Shown: positions 46,422-54,993 of the stretch, piece after piece
Position numbering within the stretch: position 1 is the stretch's first letter
Layout: each line of letters starts with the position of its first letter
Assembly (NCBI RefSeq): GCF_001189845.1
Contig: NZ_LFLZ01000055.1
Span: 1-61,740 of the forward strand
DNA: 61,740 bases
Reading direction: 5' to 3'
From: Bradyrhizobium tropiciagri
GTDB lineage: Bacteria > Pseudomonadota > Alphaproteobacteria > Rhizobiales > Xanthobacteraceae
Made by a program: the position numbers and the translations under genes
The notes under the pieces: generated by a model
What the model was told of the DNA's origin: nothing
What the model saw: the letters and a program-made list of their open reading frames with translations, nothing else
Databases searched by the model: none

Positions 46422-47237
46422 ATGACCTCTCGCTTGTCCTTTCACACGCTCGCCGTTGGGGCGTGGCTCTTGACCTCGACCGCGTCTGCGCTCGCCGCCC
46501 AATGCGGCACGGGCACGTTCGAGTCCTGGCTCGACGATTTCAAGAAAGAGGCCGTGGCAAAGGGCATCTCACAGAACGCGATCCAGGCCGGGCTGAATGG
46601 CGTCACGCAGGACAAGGCGATCCTGGCGCGCGATCATTCGCAGCAGGTGTTCAGCCAGACCTTCGAGCAGTTCTCGGGCCGCATGGTGCCGCCGCGGCTC
46701 AATCGCGGCTCCGACATGATGAAGCGCTACGGCTCGGTGCTGTCGCGTATCGAGGAAGCCTACGGCGTGCCCGGCGAAATCCTGGTCGCGATCTGGGGCC
46801 TGGAAACCGATTTCGGCGTCAACACCGGCAAGTTTCCGACCCTGCGTTCGCTGGCGACACTGGCCTATGATTGCCGCCGCTCCGACATGTTCAAGGCCGA
46901 GTTGATGGATGCGTTGCGCATTGTCGAGCGCGGCGATCTCGCACCGCAGGAGATGCGCGGTGCCTGGGCCGGCGAGATCGGCCAGACCCAGTTCATGCCG
47001 TCGTCCTACATCAAGTTCGCGGTCGACTTTGACGGCAACGGCAAGCGCGACCTCCTGCACAACGTGCCGGACGTGCTGGCGTCGACGGCGAATTTCCTGA
47101 AGAGCTACGGCTGGAAGAAGGGCAAAGGCTGGGAGCCCGGCAGCGAGAATTTCGCGGTCATCCAGCAGTGGAATAAGAGCGAGGTGTACGCCAAGACGAT
47201 CGGCTACTTCGCCACCCAGCTGGCCAAGGCGCCATAG
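46422..47237 (+). CDS. Exported lytic murein transglycosylase (MltB/SltB type)
   Basis: A 271-aa enzyme that cleaves the MurNAc-GlcNAc bond of peptidoglycan with 1,6-anhydro product. The signal peptide (core LSFHTLAVGAWLLTSTASAL) is followed by the MltB-type domain: catalytic Glu in AIWGLETDFGVNTGKF (about residues 125-140), then GEIGQTQFMPSSYIKFAVDF with the characteristic active-site end, and DLLHNVPDVLASTANFLKSY. It lacks a peptidoglycan-binding domain. ATG 46422 has GGAG twelve bases upstream; GTG 46410 is another possibility. Confidence 0.9.
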   Translation: MTSRLSFHTLAVGAWLLTSTASALAAQCGTGTFESWLDDFKKEAVAKGISQNAIQAGLNGVTQDKAILARDHSQQVFSQTFEQFSGRMVPPRLNRGSDMMKRYGSVLSRIEEAYGVPGEILVAIWGLETDFGVNTGKFPTLRSLATLAYDCRRSDMFKAELMDALRIVERGDLAPQEMRGAWAGEIGQTQFMPSSYIKFAVDFDGNGKRDLLHNVPDVLASTANFLKSYGWKKGKGWEPGSENFAVIQQWNKSEVYAKTIGYFATQLAKAP

Positions 47238-47518
47238 GGCATCTCGCCATGAGGTGCATCAAGGGGCTGACCGCCCCAGGCGATCGGCCCCGATATCCGT
47301 CGTCCAATTTCGGAAGGTAAAGCGCGAGCAACCGCAATGGTTCCGTGGTCGACGGCAAGCCACGCATGAGCAGGTCGTCGGGATTGGAGACCAGCGGCGC
47401 CAACGCCTCGCGGGGCAGTTCGTTTGCTGCTGCAAGCTGGGCTCAAGATTCTTGCCATCCGGCCAGCGACTGACGTCGCGCGCGCGATGGGGATGAATAT
47501 TGCGGTTACGGCGAGTGG

Positions 47519-47944
47519 TCAGAACGATGCGCAAGTGGTCGAGAGCGTGAGGCCAACCGATTGTTGATGAAAGCGCTGCCTGTATGCGGTGCTAATCTCC
47601 GTCAAGCGTGCCAAGGTCTCCGGGATCTCGGCAGCGATGATGCGCACGACAAAGGACTGCTCGCGTGTGATCCGGCCCGTGTCCGGGTCGCGCCACTGGC
47701 CAGAAGCACTGAGCAGGGTCAATCCATCTGGAAAGCGCGGTGTCACCTCCCTCAGAAGGAAGTCCGACCACTGGGCGTCCGATACGCGGCCATGTCCGGC
47801 GATACGCCGTCCAAACAACAGTTCGGCCTGCATCATCGACTTGCCATTGATCAGCTGGCAGGAAGTTGCTGCGCCTTCGGCTGCGGATGTGTCGCTTCCC
47901 GCAACGAGGACAAGCCACGCCGCGGCGTGGATCAGCGTGCGCAT
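47519..47944 (-). CDS. Secreted DUF3574 protein
   Basis: A 141-aa protein with a signal peptide (AAAWLVLVAGSDTSAAEG) and the DUF3574 core: MMQAELLFGRRIAGHGRVSD (about residues 37-56), FLLREVTPRFPDGLTLLSASGQW and the final strand pair. Two or three Cys could pair in the periplasm. Function is unknown. Its start overlaps the upstream 63-aa membrane-protein gene by 13 bases, so they are coupled. Confidence 0.83.
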   Translation of the reverse strand: MRTLIHAAAWLVLVAGSDTSAAEGAATSCQLINGKSMMQAELLFGRRIAGHGRVSDAQWSDFLLREVTPRFPDGLTLLSASGQWRDPDTGRITREQSFVVRIIAAEIPETLARLTEISTAYRQRFHQQSVGLTLSTTCASF

Positions 47945-48123
47945 GAAGTTCGAACTGTGAGCTTTGCCACTTCGGCCACCGACGTCTTGGGTTTTGCGAT
48001 CCGGTACACGATCCAGGCAAACAGCAACATTCCGAGGAACACGCCCAGTACGCCGATGATGCCCGTAGCAAGCCTGACGTCGCCGGGCGCGCTATGGACA
48101 CGCAAAAATAGTGATAAAATCAC
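47932..48123 (-). CDS. Small membrane protein (63 aa)
   Basis: A 63-residue protein with one long hydrophobic segment (IIGVLGVFLGMLLFAWIVYRI at about residues 22-42) and a short basic C-terminal tail. GTG 48123 has AGGA about ten bases upstream. It overlaps DUF3574 and is likely cotranscribed with it. Function is unknown. Confidence 0.65.
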   Translation of the reverse strand: MILSLFLRVHSAPGDVRLATGIIGVLGVFLGMLLFAWIVYRIAKPKTSVAEVAKLTVRTSCAR

Positions 48124-48464
48124 CCGTTATCCTTCTGCGAGCAGACCAATTTTGCGCTATGGGTTTTAGTGACTTGTCCGCCCACCGGCTTGGACAGGCG
48201 CGACAACGCCTTGGATCAAAACGACTTGGCGGGTCGGTATTTCAATCTGGATACGTTCCGGCCAATGGGACGTGCGTTTCACCCCGGACTGCACCTGCCC
48301 CCCTGAGGGAACCGTGGATGGAGCATGCGCAGGGCGCTTTGACAGCGCCGGGTCATTGGCTAGAAGCCCTGCGTTGCGTTCGTTTGTTGCCGCCGAACCG
48401 GGTCGCCTTGGTGAACCAGACGCGGCAGTCCGGCGACATCTGTTGCGACAGCTTGAGTTTCCCG
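48124..48464. other. Spacer before the AraC-type regulator
   Basis: A 341-base region between the divergent small membrane protein and AraC genes. An open frame runs through in the AraC frame from 48111, but its protein sequence (Arg/Pro-rich with scattered Cys) does not look like part of the regulator. No hairpin, repeat or RNA is seen. Confidence 0.4.
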
Positions 48465-49463
48465 ATGACCTCGACGGCCAACGACGTTGCACTCTCCCGG
48501 TTTTCCCTGGAAGATTTTGCCGAGAAGGACCGGATGGCCGCATGGCGTGATCTGTACGGCCGGCTGGTGCTGAAGGCCGACCTCGCGCCACTGCCGGATC
48601 ATTCCTTGCATGCGGACGTGACCGTGCGGATGCTGCCCGGGCTGTCCATCACGTCGGCCGGCATGTCGGCATTTCGCTACGAGCGGGGTGCCGAGCAGTT
48701 GGCGGATGGCAACGACGGGCTTGTCCTGGTGATGGGCTCGCACGATGCCATGATGGTGCAGCGTGGACGCGAGGTCACATGGAGCGCCGGCGACGGGTTG
48801 CTGGTCAGCTCGGCGGATCCGGTCGCGATGGTGTGCCCTGCCCCGGCGAAGATTCTGTGCCTTCACGTTCCACGGCCGGCGCTGGCGCCGCTGGTGAGCA
48901 GCGTCGATTCCTCCGTGATGCAGCCTATTGCGCGCTCCACCGAAGCGCTGAAATTGTTGGTGAGCTATGTTGGAGCGCTGCAGGAGGATGACGCGCTTGC
49001 CACGCCTCAGCTACAGCACCACGTGGCCTCGCATGTGCACGACCTGATCGCTGTGGCGCTCGGCGCAACGAGAGATGCCGCGGCTCTTGCCGATGGGCGG
49101 GGCGTCAGCGCAGCGCGGCTGCGTGCCATCAAGGCCGATATCATCGACCATCTCAATCATGGTAATCTCACGGTTGCGGCTGTCGCGCGGCGGAACGGCG
49201 TCACCCCGCGCCAAGTGCAACGGATGTTCGAAGGCGACGGGACCACATTTTCACAATTCGTGCTTGGGCGCCGTCTCGCGCGAGCGCATCGATTGCTCGT
49301 CAATCCGCGCTACGCCGATCGGCCTGTGAGCGCGGTCGCCTTTGAAGTTGGTTTCGGCGACGTGTCCTATTTCAACCGCACCTTTCGCCGGCAATACGGA
49401 GCGCCCCCCTCGGACGTGCGTGAATCGGTGCGAAGAGGGTTGATCGCGAACAGTGGCTCCTGA
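48465..49463 (+). CDS. AraC family transcriptional regulator
   Basis: A 332-aa regulator. The N-terminal AraC_binding-like part (about residues 15-190: ALSRFSLEDFAEKDRMAAW, VTWSAGDGLLVSSADPVAMV) resembles the type seen in AraC-family proteins with a cupin effector domain. The C-terminal double helix-turn-helix (about 220-320) has LTVAAVARRNGVTPRQVQRM and ISCW-like RPVSAVAFEVGFGDVSYFNR followed by TFRRQYGAPPSDVRE, the family signature. ATG 48465 is used. It is divergent from the DUF3574 unit. Effector and targets are unknown. Confidence 0.88.
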   Translation: MTSTANDVALSRFSLEDFAEKDRMAAWRDLYGRLVLKADLAPLPDHSLHADVTVRMLPGLSITSAGMSAFRYERGAEQLADGNDGLVLVMGSHDAMMVQRGREVTWSAGDGLLVSSADPVAMVCPAPAKILCLHVPRPALAPLVSSVDSSVMQPIARSTEALKLLVSYVGALQEDDALATPQLQHHVASHVHDLIAVALGATRDAAALADGRGVSAARLRAIKADIIDHLNHGNLTVAAVARRNGVTPRQVQRMFEGDGTTFSQFVLGRRLARAHRLLVNPRYADRPVSAVAFEVGFGDVSYFNRTFRRQYGAPPSDVRESVRRGLIANSGS

Positions 49464-49493
49464 TTCAATCCGGACCGATCGTGCTCCAGCCAA

Positions 49494-49529
49494 ATAAAAA
49501 GGGCCGATTGCCCCAGGCAATCGGCCCTT
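49494..49529 (-). terminator. Terminator shared by AraC and small secreted-protein genes
   Basis: AAGGGCCGATTGCC and GGCAATCGGCCCTT form a 14-bp stem with a two- to four-base loop. On the minus strand it is followed by TTTTATTT, so it suits the gene at 49547. On the plus strand the T tract is short. Confidence 0.85.
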
Positions 49530-49546
49530 GTCGTCATGATCAAAAC

Positions 49547-49819
49547 TTACTTCGCCATGCTGGCTTCAGCAGCCTTGCCGAGGTGCGCGCCGCATTCGCC
49601 CCACTTGTTGTTCAGCATCGCGTCCTGGGCGAGCGAGACTTCCTTCTCCGCCGCGAATTTGACCTCATTGTCAGCCATAGCTTCGACGGCCGCTTCAGTC
49701 TTGCCGAAATTGGCGCCGCTGCAGCCGACGCCCATGTGATGGCGATGAGCGGCCTGAGCCGGGGCGACGGCGTAGACGACGGCAGCCATGGTGGTCGCTG
49801 CGATCAATGTCTTGATCAT
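49547..49819 (-). CDS. Small secreted protein (90 aa)
   Basis: A 90-residue product with a signal peptide (MIKTLIAATTMAAVVYAVAP, cleavage after QAA) and a mature part rich in Ala, Glu and Lys with a His-rich stretch (AHRHHMGVGCSG) and two Cys (CSGANF, ECGAHL). The helical part (TEAAVEAMADNEVKFAAEKE) suggests a small periplasmic helical protein. No family is recognised. A terminator follows. Start ATG 49819. Confidence 0.75.
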   Translation of the reverse strand: MIKTLIAATTMAAVVYAVAPAQAAHRHHMGVGCSGANFGKTEAAVEAMADNEVKFAAEKEVSLAQDAMLNNKWGECGAHLGKAAEASMAK

Positions 49820-50563
49820 GGGATGTTCCATCTTTTGTTCTTGAACAGAATCCTGCGTGATTGCGGAATCTGCGGAATGATTATTCGCTGTTCCCGGCAC
49901 CGTTCAGAATGAACTTCGCGCGATACGAATGTGATGAGCGCTGCGCGCGGATCGCGCATGCGTTGCATAGTGTCTTGATTACAAGCCGGTAAGGAAGCGG
50001 CGCCGCATTAGCGATGCTGGAGGCGTTCACTTCAATCGACGCATTTCCGATAAGCAGCAAGCGGTCCCTGCGACATCCTGCACCCGGCCGAAATCCGCGC
50101 GGCGCCGCCGTGCCCCAGTACCTCACGAGTCAATGCGGCCGATTGACGCTACGTCCGTCGAGCGGACACGCCACCATATAATGAACATATAATCACTTCT
50201 AATGGCAAGATGTTGCATGCGAATCACGCATGGAACACATCGACGTGATCATCCACTCACAATGCCATTTCAGCTTGATCACGCGGTCTGTAATTACCAC
50301 ATGCCTAACGCGGCAGAGGCCAGTGAAATCCAGCCAACCCACTGATCTTTAGAAGATTTTATCTAGAGCGGCGATGCCGACGAAACGTCCGCCTCCGGCC
50401 CCGCCCTCGATGCCACAAACGGTTAACCGGAACTTACCTCCGCCATGCGTTTTGAGCCTAGCTGCATCGCAACATTGGAACTACCGCACTGCACTATATC
50501 ATCTATATTCACTTCAACGATGAGGCTTTGGAAAAGCTGAATCTGAACTACTAGGAGACTACC
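49820..50563. other. 744-base AT-richer intergenic region
   Basis: No gene is supported on either strand. The sequence is unusually AT-rich for this chromosome, especially near 50160-50350 and 50480-50530, and contains several TATA-like boxes. It probably holds promoters for the two flanking small genes. A small RNA is possible, but no convincing terminator hairpin is visible. Confidence 0.45.
50475..50502 (+). promoter_or_regulatory. Possible promoter of the DUF1127 gene
   Basis: TTGGAA (50475-50480) followed after 16 bases by TATCAT (50497-50502). The start point would be near 50509, about 55 bases before the ATG at 50564. The match is modest. Confidence 0.35.
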
Positions 50564-50716
50564 ATGTTGCTCTCGCTCATCCGCATGATCCAGGCTTTCC
50601 GGGATTATCAGCGCAATGTCAGCGAACTGTCCCAGCTCAGCGATCGTGAACTGGCCGATATCGGCCTCGACCGCTCGGACATTCCGCGCGTTGCCGCCGG
50701 TACCTACAACGGCTAA
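50564..50716 (+). CDS. DUF1127 protein (50 aa)
   Basis: A 50-residue DUF1127 protein, too short for usual ORF cut-offs: MLLSLIRMIQAFRDYQRN, then ELSQLSDRELADIGLDRSDI, the family signature with an Arg-Glu-Leu-x-Asp-Ile-Gly-Leu core. Such small proteins are common in alpha- and gammaproteobacteria. Some have been linked to phosphate or carbon metabolism and RNA-related regulation, but the role is not settled. A good AGGAG lies about seven bases upstream. A hairpin of AACGCCCGC and complement follows at 50745-50769. Confidence 0.85.
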   Translation: MLLSLIRMIQAFRDYQRNVSELSQLSDRELADIGLDRSDIPRVAAGTYNG

Positions 50717-50744
50717 TCGGCCGCAAGCCATCTGATGAACGGCT

Positions 50745-50769
50745 AACGCCCGCTTCCACAGCGGGCGTT
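50745..50769 (+). terminator. Hairpin after DUF1127 gene
   Basis: A 9-bp stem (AACGCCCGC/GCGGGCGTT) with a 7-base loop, 28 bases after the stop codon. Few T follow, so termination would be inefficient or Rho-dependent. Confidence 0.5.
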
Positions 50770-50826
50770 GTCGTTTGTAGCGCAGTTTCAGATGCATACG
50801 GTCACGAAACGCGCTAACGCTGCGCG

Positions 50827-52260
50827 ATGACATCGCATCAATCCTCTTCCCAATCCGTGCACATCGTGGGCGCGGGGCTCGCCGGCTCGGAAGCCGCCTG
50901 GCAGGTCGCCAATTCCGGCGTCCGCGCCGTCCTGCACGAAATGCGCCCGCAGCGGATGACCGAGGCGCACCGCACCGACGGCTGCGCCGAACTGGTCTGC
51001 TCGAACTCGTTCCGCTCGGACGACGCGGCCAACAACGCAGTCGGGCTGCTGCACGCCGAGATGCGGCGGCTGGGCTCCCTCATCATGCGCTCGGCCGATG
51101 CCAATCAGGTGCCCGCCGGCGGCGCGCTCGCCGTCGACCGCGACGGCTTTTCCGCCGCCGTCACCAAGGCGCTCAGCGAGCATCCGCTGATCGAGATCAG
51201 CCGCGAGGAAGTCGCAGGCCTGCCGCCGGCGGACTGGAGCAACGTCATCGTCGCGACCGGTCCCCTCACCTCGGCACCGCTCGCCGACGCCATCAGGCAG
51301 CTGACCGACGAGAACGCGCTGGCATTCTTCGATGCGATCGCGCCGATCGTGCACAAGGATTCCATCGACATGTCGGTGGCCTGGTTTCAGTCGCGCTACG
51401 ACAAGGTCGGCCCCGGCGGCACCGGCGCCGACTACATCAACTGCCCGATGACCAGGGAACAGTATGACGCCTTCGTCACGGCGCTGCTCGACGGCGAGAA
51501 GGTCGACTTCAAGGATTGGGAGACCAACACGCCCTATTTCGACGGCTGCCTGCCGGTCGAGGTGATGGCCGAGCGCGGTCACGAGACGCTGCGCCACGGA
51601 CCGATGAAGCCGGTCGGATTGACCAATCCGCACGATCCGACGGTGAAGCCCTATGCGATCGTCCAGCTGCGGCAGGACAACAAGCTCGGCACGCTCTACA
51701 ACATCGTCGGCTTCCAGACCAAGCTGAAGCACGGCGCGCAGCAGCGCGTGTTCCGCACCATCCCGGGCCTCGAGAACGCGGAGTTCGCCCGCCTCGGCGG
51801 CCTGCATCGCAACACCTTCCTGAATTCCCCGAAGCTGCTCGATGGTCAGCTTCGCCTGCGCGCGCAGCCGCGGTTGCGTTTCGCCGGGCAGATGACGGGC
51901 TGCGAGGGTTATGTCGAGTCCGCCAGCGTCGGCCTGATCGCCGGCCTGTGCGCCGCCGCCGACATGCGCGGCGCCGCGCTGACGCCACCGCCCGCCACCA
52001 CCGCGCTCGGTGCGCTGCTCGGCCACATTACCGGCGGCCATATCGAAACCATCGACGCCGGGTCGCGCTCGTTCCAGCCGATGAACATCAATTTCGGTCT
52101 ATTCCCGCCGCTAGCCAGTGCGCCGACCAAGAAGCCGGACGGCTCGCGGCTGCGCGGCAACGAGAAGACCGTCGCCAAGAAGCAGGCGATCAGCGCGCGG
52201 GCGCTCGCCGACCTCGATCACTGGATCGCAGAGCACCTGCGCGTTGCGGCAGCGGCCTGA
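50827..52260 (+). CDS. trmFO: tRNA (uracil-54-C5) methyltransferase, folate/FAD-dependent
   Basis: A 477-aa flavoprotein that methylates U54 in the T-loop of tRNA using methylenetetrahydrofolate, in contrast to SAM-dependent TrmA. The FAD-binding GAGLAGSEAAWQVA is at about residues 16-29. The GidA-related signature RTDGCAELVCSNSFRSDDAA is at about 49-68, with candidate catalytic Cys residues there and in YINCPM (about 203). The end has FAGQMTGCEGYVESASVGLI, typical for the family. It is followed five bases later by the kinase-like gene. Confidence 0.93.
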   Translation: MTSHQSSSQSVHIVGAGLAGSEAAWQVANSGVRAVLHEMRPQRMTEAHRTDGCAELVCSNSFRSDDAANNAVGLLHAEMRRLGSLIMRSADANQVPAGGALAVDRDGFSAAVTKALSEHPLIEISREEVAGLPPADWSNVIVATGPLTSAPLADAIRQLTDENALAFFDAIAPIVHKDSIDMSVAWFQSRYDKVGPGGTGADYINCPMTREQYDAFVTALLDGEKVDFKDWETNTPYFDGCLPVEVMAERGHETLRHGPMKPVGLTNPHDPTVKPYAIVQLRQDNKLGTLYNIVGFQTKLKHGAQQRVFRTIPGLENAEFARLGGLHRNTFLNSPKLLDGQLRLRAQPRLRFAGQMTGCEGYVESASVGLIAGLCAAADMRGAALTPPPATTALGALLGHITGGHIETIDAGSRSFQPMNINFGLFPPLASAPTKKPDGSRLRGNEKTVAKKQAISARALADLDHWIAEHLRVAAAA

Positions 52261-52265
52261 CAGTC

Positions 52266-53369
52266 ATGAGCTTGCCGAAAGACGACGACGCCACCCTGTC
52301 GGCGCGATGGAGCCAGGGCGTGCTGCTCAAGCGCGACGTGTTCTCCACCGTCGAGCGCGGCCGTTTCCGCGCCGATGACGGCGAGGTCGAGGGCGTGCTG
52401 CGCCGGCTCGATCAGGTGCCGTTCTGGTCGTTCGCCGTGGCGCTGCATCTGTTCTCGCGCGAACGCCGCGCGCTGACCCTGGCGCGCGACCTCGACGTCG
52501 GGCCCAAGCTGTTGTGGGCCGGCCGGCGCGCGCTGGTGCGCGGCTTCATCGATGGCGCGGCGCTGCATCTGGCGAAGCCGCATGGCGACGTCGCCTACTT
52601 CCGTTCCGCCAAGGCCGCATTGCGCAAGCTGCATCGCGCCGGCATCTGTCACAACGACCTCGCCAAGGAGCAGAACTGGCTGGTCGGCCGCGACGGCCGC
52701 GCCTATCTCACCGACTTCCAGCTCGCCGCCTGCTTCAGGACCCGGAGCCGGCTGTTCCGTATCGCGGCCTATGAGGATCTGCGGCACCTCTTGAAGCACA
52801 AGCGCAGCTACGCGCCGGAGGCGTTGACGCCGATGGAGCGCAAGGTACTCGCGAAGAAGTCCGCGGTTGCCAGCGTCTGGCTCAAGACCGGCAAGAAGGT
52901 CTATCAGGCGATCACGCGCGGCATCTTCAATTTCACCGACCGCGAAGGCGGTGGCCGGCGGCTGGTCAACGATGCCCCGGTGCTGGTCGATTTGATCCGC
53001 AGGAATCCTGACGTGCGCGATACCGCGATCGTCGCCTTTGCCGACCGCCGCGTCGGCGTCGGGCTCTACGCCTTCGTCGAGGCGGATCAGTCGGCGCTGG
53101 AAAAGACGCTGCGCAGCGAGCTCACCGCAGCCAAGGGCGTCAAGCCGCCCGAGCACATCCAGATCGTGCATGCGCTGCCGCGTGATGCGGCCGGCAAGCC
53201 GCGCACCGAAATCCTGCAGCTCGTCGCGATGAATCAGATCGACCTGATCGAGCCGATGATGCGCAGCGACGCCGATCGCGAGTTCCTCAAGGACATCCTC
53301 GAGCAACGCAAGAATCTGCGCGACCGCTTCAATTTCGAAGTCGCCGAGATGGATCGGCCCGTCGGCTAA
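52266..53369 (+). CDS. Kinase-like protein fused to an AMP-binding C-terminal-like domain
   Basis: A 367-aa protein, ATG 52266. Residues about 1-215 have a protein-kinase/WaaP-like fold with the catalytic loop HNDLAKEQNWLVGRDG (about residues 129-144) and a DFG-type motif read DFQ (TDFQLAACF). Residues about 225-345 then match the mobile C-terminal subdomain of acyl-CoA synthetases: DTAIVAFADRRVGVGLYAFV, and PEHIQIVHALPRDAAGK with the Lys position near its end. I know of no standard family with this pairing, though similar genes occur next to trmFO in Bradyrhizobium. No ATP-ligase N-terminal part is present, so it is not itself a synthetase. It overlaps no neighbour but follows trmFO by five bases. 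Confidence 0.7.
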   Translation: MSLPKDDDATLSARWSQGVLLKRDVFSTVERGRFRADDGEVEGVLRRLDQVPFWSFAVALHLFSRERRALTLARDLDVGPKLLWAGRRALVRGFIDGAALHLAKPHGDVAYFRSAKAALRKLHRAGICHNDLAKEQNWLVGRDGRAYLTDFQLAACFRTRSRLFRIAAYEDLRHLLKHKRSYAPEALTPMERKVLAKKSAVASVWLKTGKKVYQAITRGIFNFTDREGGGRRLVNDAPVLVDLIRRNPDVRDTAIVAFADRRVGVGLYAFVEADQSALEKTLRSELTAAKGVKPPEHIQIVHALPRDAAGKPRTEILQLVAMNQIDLIEPMMRSDADREFLKDILEQRKNLRDRFNFEVAEMDRPVG

Positions 53370-53462
53370 TTCGCGCGCATCTTGCCATGCGCGTAGCCCT
53401 CGACAAACGCGGCGCGAAGCCCCACTCTTTGCGTGGGCTAGCGCGCTCAAGGGACAAGTTTA

Positions 53463-53747
53463 ATGCCACTCACCCGTGGCCGTATCGGGGGATATGATTC
53501 CGAACGCTTGGCGTTCGGTTTCACCATGATGCACGGCGACCAGGAAGTTGAATGCCAGATCAGCGACGCCGCAATGGACGAGCTGGCCGGCACGCGTGGA
53601 ACTGCGAGCATGGCGCGTCAGGCGCAATTCGTCGCGTTGCGCGACGTGGTCGAACAAATTGCATCCGACATTTATGACAGCGGCCCGATGGTCAGGGGCA
53701 TAACGGTCCGGATCTTCACCAAGCACATCTCGAAGGAGCCGAGCTAG
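53463..53747 (+). CDS. DUF1488 family protein
   Basis: A 94-aa protein with the DUF1488 pattern: FGFTMMHGDQEVECQISDAA at about residues 18-37, then MDELAGT and the final strand VRGITVRIFTKHI. The family is short and soluble with unknown function, common in rhizobia. It overlaps the convergent NDUFAF6-like gene by four bases at its 3' end. Confidence 0.82.
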   Translation: MPLTRGRIGGYDSERLAFGFTMMHGDQEVECQISDAAMDELAGTRGTASMARQAQFVALRDVVEQIASDIYDSGPMVRGITVRIFTKHISKEPS

Positions 53748-54607
53748 CGGCCGAACTCTTCGGTGCGCGCGGCTCGCCACAAGATCCACAGCGCGCGCAG
53801 GCGCGAGACCGGCTTCGGCAGGAACGGATCGTTATCGGCTCTCCTCGCCCGGCTCAGCTCGCGCCTGACGTGAGCGAGCGGCAGGAAGATCGGCCGCACA
53901 CCGGATGGCACATCGGCGAGCAGCCCGAATGCGGTCTTGAGATGGCCTTGCGCCTCGTCCGCAAGCTGATCGATCGCAGCGCGCATATTCGGCGTCGGCT
54001 TGCCGGTAAACACCTCCTCCTTGCTGCTGCCGTGCTGCTGCAGCAGCTGCAACGGCAGAAACAGCTGCTGCCGCGATGCGTCGCGGCCCAGCGCCGCAAT
54101 GACGTGCGCCATGCCCTGGGCAAGGCCGGCATGGCGAGCCAGGTGATCGATCGCCTCCGATGGCCGCGCCACCACGCGCGTGGCCTGCGAGAACAGCGCT
54201 GACGCCGTGGCATCGAGATAGCCTTCGAGCGCGGCCAGCGACGGCATCGGGTCGTTGTAGAGATCGAACTGATGCTCCTCGACCAGCCGTGAGAACGGCG
54301 AGACCGGCAGGCGGTGATTGCGGATCGCGTAGAGCAGCTCGGCCGCGACCGGATTGCCCTCGACGCCGCCGTGCCCGGCGCCTGCCAGCATGTCGGTCCA
54401 CCATTGCAGCCGCATCTCGCCGGGCAGCGGCTGGCTGACCTGCTCGTGCACGCGCGAGACCTCGATGTTGAAGGCATAGATCGCAAGCAGCGCCCGGCGC
54501 TCCGGACCCGGCAGGAACAAGGTCGACGCGTAGCGCACGAAGTCATGGGTCCGCACCAGATCGGCGCAGAAGGCTGCGCCGTCCCTCGGCGCCTCCACCG
54601 CGCTCAT
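53744..54607 (-). CDS. Squalene/phytoene synthase-fold protein, NDUFAF6-like
   Basis: A 287-aa isoprenoid-synthase fold protein. It has DLVRTHDFVRYASTLFLPGP (about residues 16-35), AIYAFNIEVSRVHEQVSQP (about 42-60) and DLYNDPMPSLAALEGYLDAT (about 115-134), where the usual first Asp-rich motif is altered. The last part aligns with the NDUFAF6 group, a complex I assembly factor in mitochondria, rather than true phytoene synthase. Its start overlaps the Mth938-like gene by four bases (ATGA). This gene pair beside secF is conserved in alphaproteobacteria, as far as I know. Confidence 0.8.
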   Translation of the reverse strand: MSAVEAPRDGAAFCADLVRTHDFVRYASTLFLPGPERRALLAIYAFNIEVSRVHEQVSQPLPGEMRLQWWTDMLAGAGHGGVEGNPVAAELLYAIRNHRLPVSPFSRLVEEHQFDLYNDPMPSLAALEGYLDATASALFSQATRVVARPSEAIDHLARHAGLAQGMAHVIAALGRDASRQQLFLPLQLLQQHGSSKEEVFTGKPTPNMRAAIDQLADEAQGHLKTAFGLLADVPSGVRPIFLPLAHVRRELSRARRADNDPFLPKPVSRLRALWILWRAARTEEFGR

Positions 54608-54987
54608 GGCACCGCAATCAGCGCCGCCGCGACCCGGCGCCGCTCACCCAGCATGATGTTGTAGGTGCGGATCGCAGGGCCCGTCTGCATCGGGTCGAGC
54701 ACCACGCGGACCACACGCAGGGCCTCGCGCAGGCCCTTTGGCGGCACCCAGACCTCGGTGCCGGTGCCGACGATCAGCGTGTCGATCGCATTGGCTGCCG
54801 AGAACACCTTCTGCAGCGAATATTCGTCGATCTCCTGCGGCTTCGTGACCGGCCAGGCCCAGATCGAGTCCGGCAGGCACAACAGCGAGCCTCGGTGCGA
54901 CATATCGGCAAACGCGAAGCCGCCCTTGCCGTAGGCCTCGATCGGCGCCGACCTCGGAAGATGGGGAGCGTCCGAGGGGTTACTCAT
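54604..54987 (-). CDS. Mth938-like protein, NDUFAF3 homologue
   Basis: A 127-aa protein of the Mth938 fold, the family of the mitochondrial complex I assembly factor NDUFAF3. Conserved parts are PIEAYGKGGFAFADMSHRGS (residues 15-34), WPVTKPQEID, IDTLIVGTGTEVWVPPKGLR (about 68-87) and the late GPAIRTYNIMLGERRRVAAA. It lies six bases after secF and overlaps the NDUFAF6-like gene, so the operon links complex I assembly-type proteins to the secDF membrane-protein machinery. Confidence 0.88.
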   Translation of the reverse strand: MSNPSDAPHLPRSAPIEAYGKGGFAFADMSHRGSLLCLPDSIWAWPVTKPQEIDEYSLQKVFSAANAIDTLIVGTGTEVWVPPKGLREALRVVRVVLDPMQTGPAIRTYNIMLGERRRVAAALIAVP

Positions 54988-54993
54988 GACCGG

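Noticed and set aside
50431..50460. GGAAC followed by CGTT, resembling an EcfG-type stress promoter before DUF1127
   Set aside because: The spacing is only 14 bases, whereas 16-17 is expected, so it does not fit.
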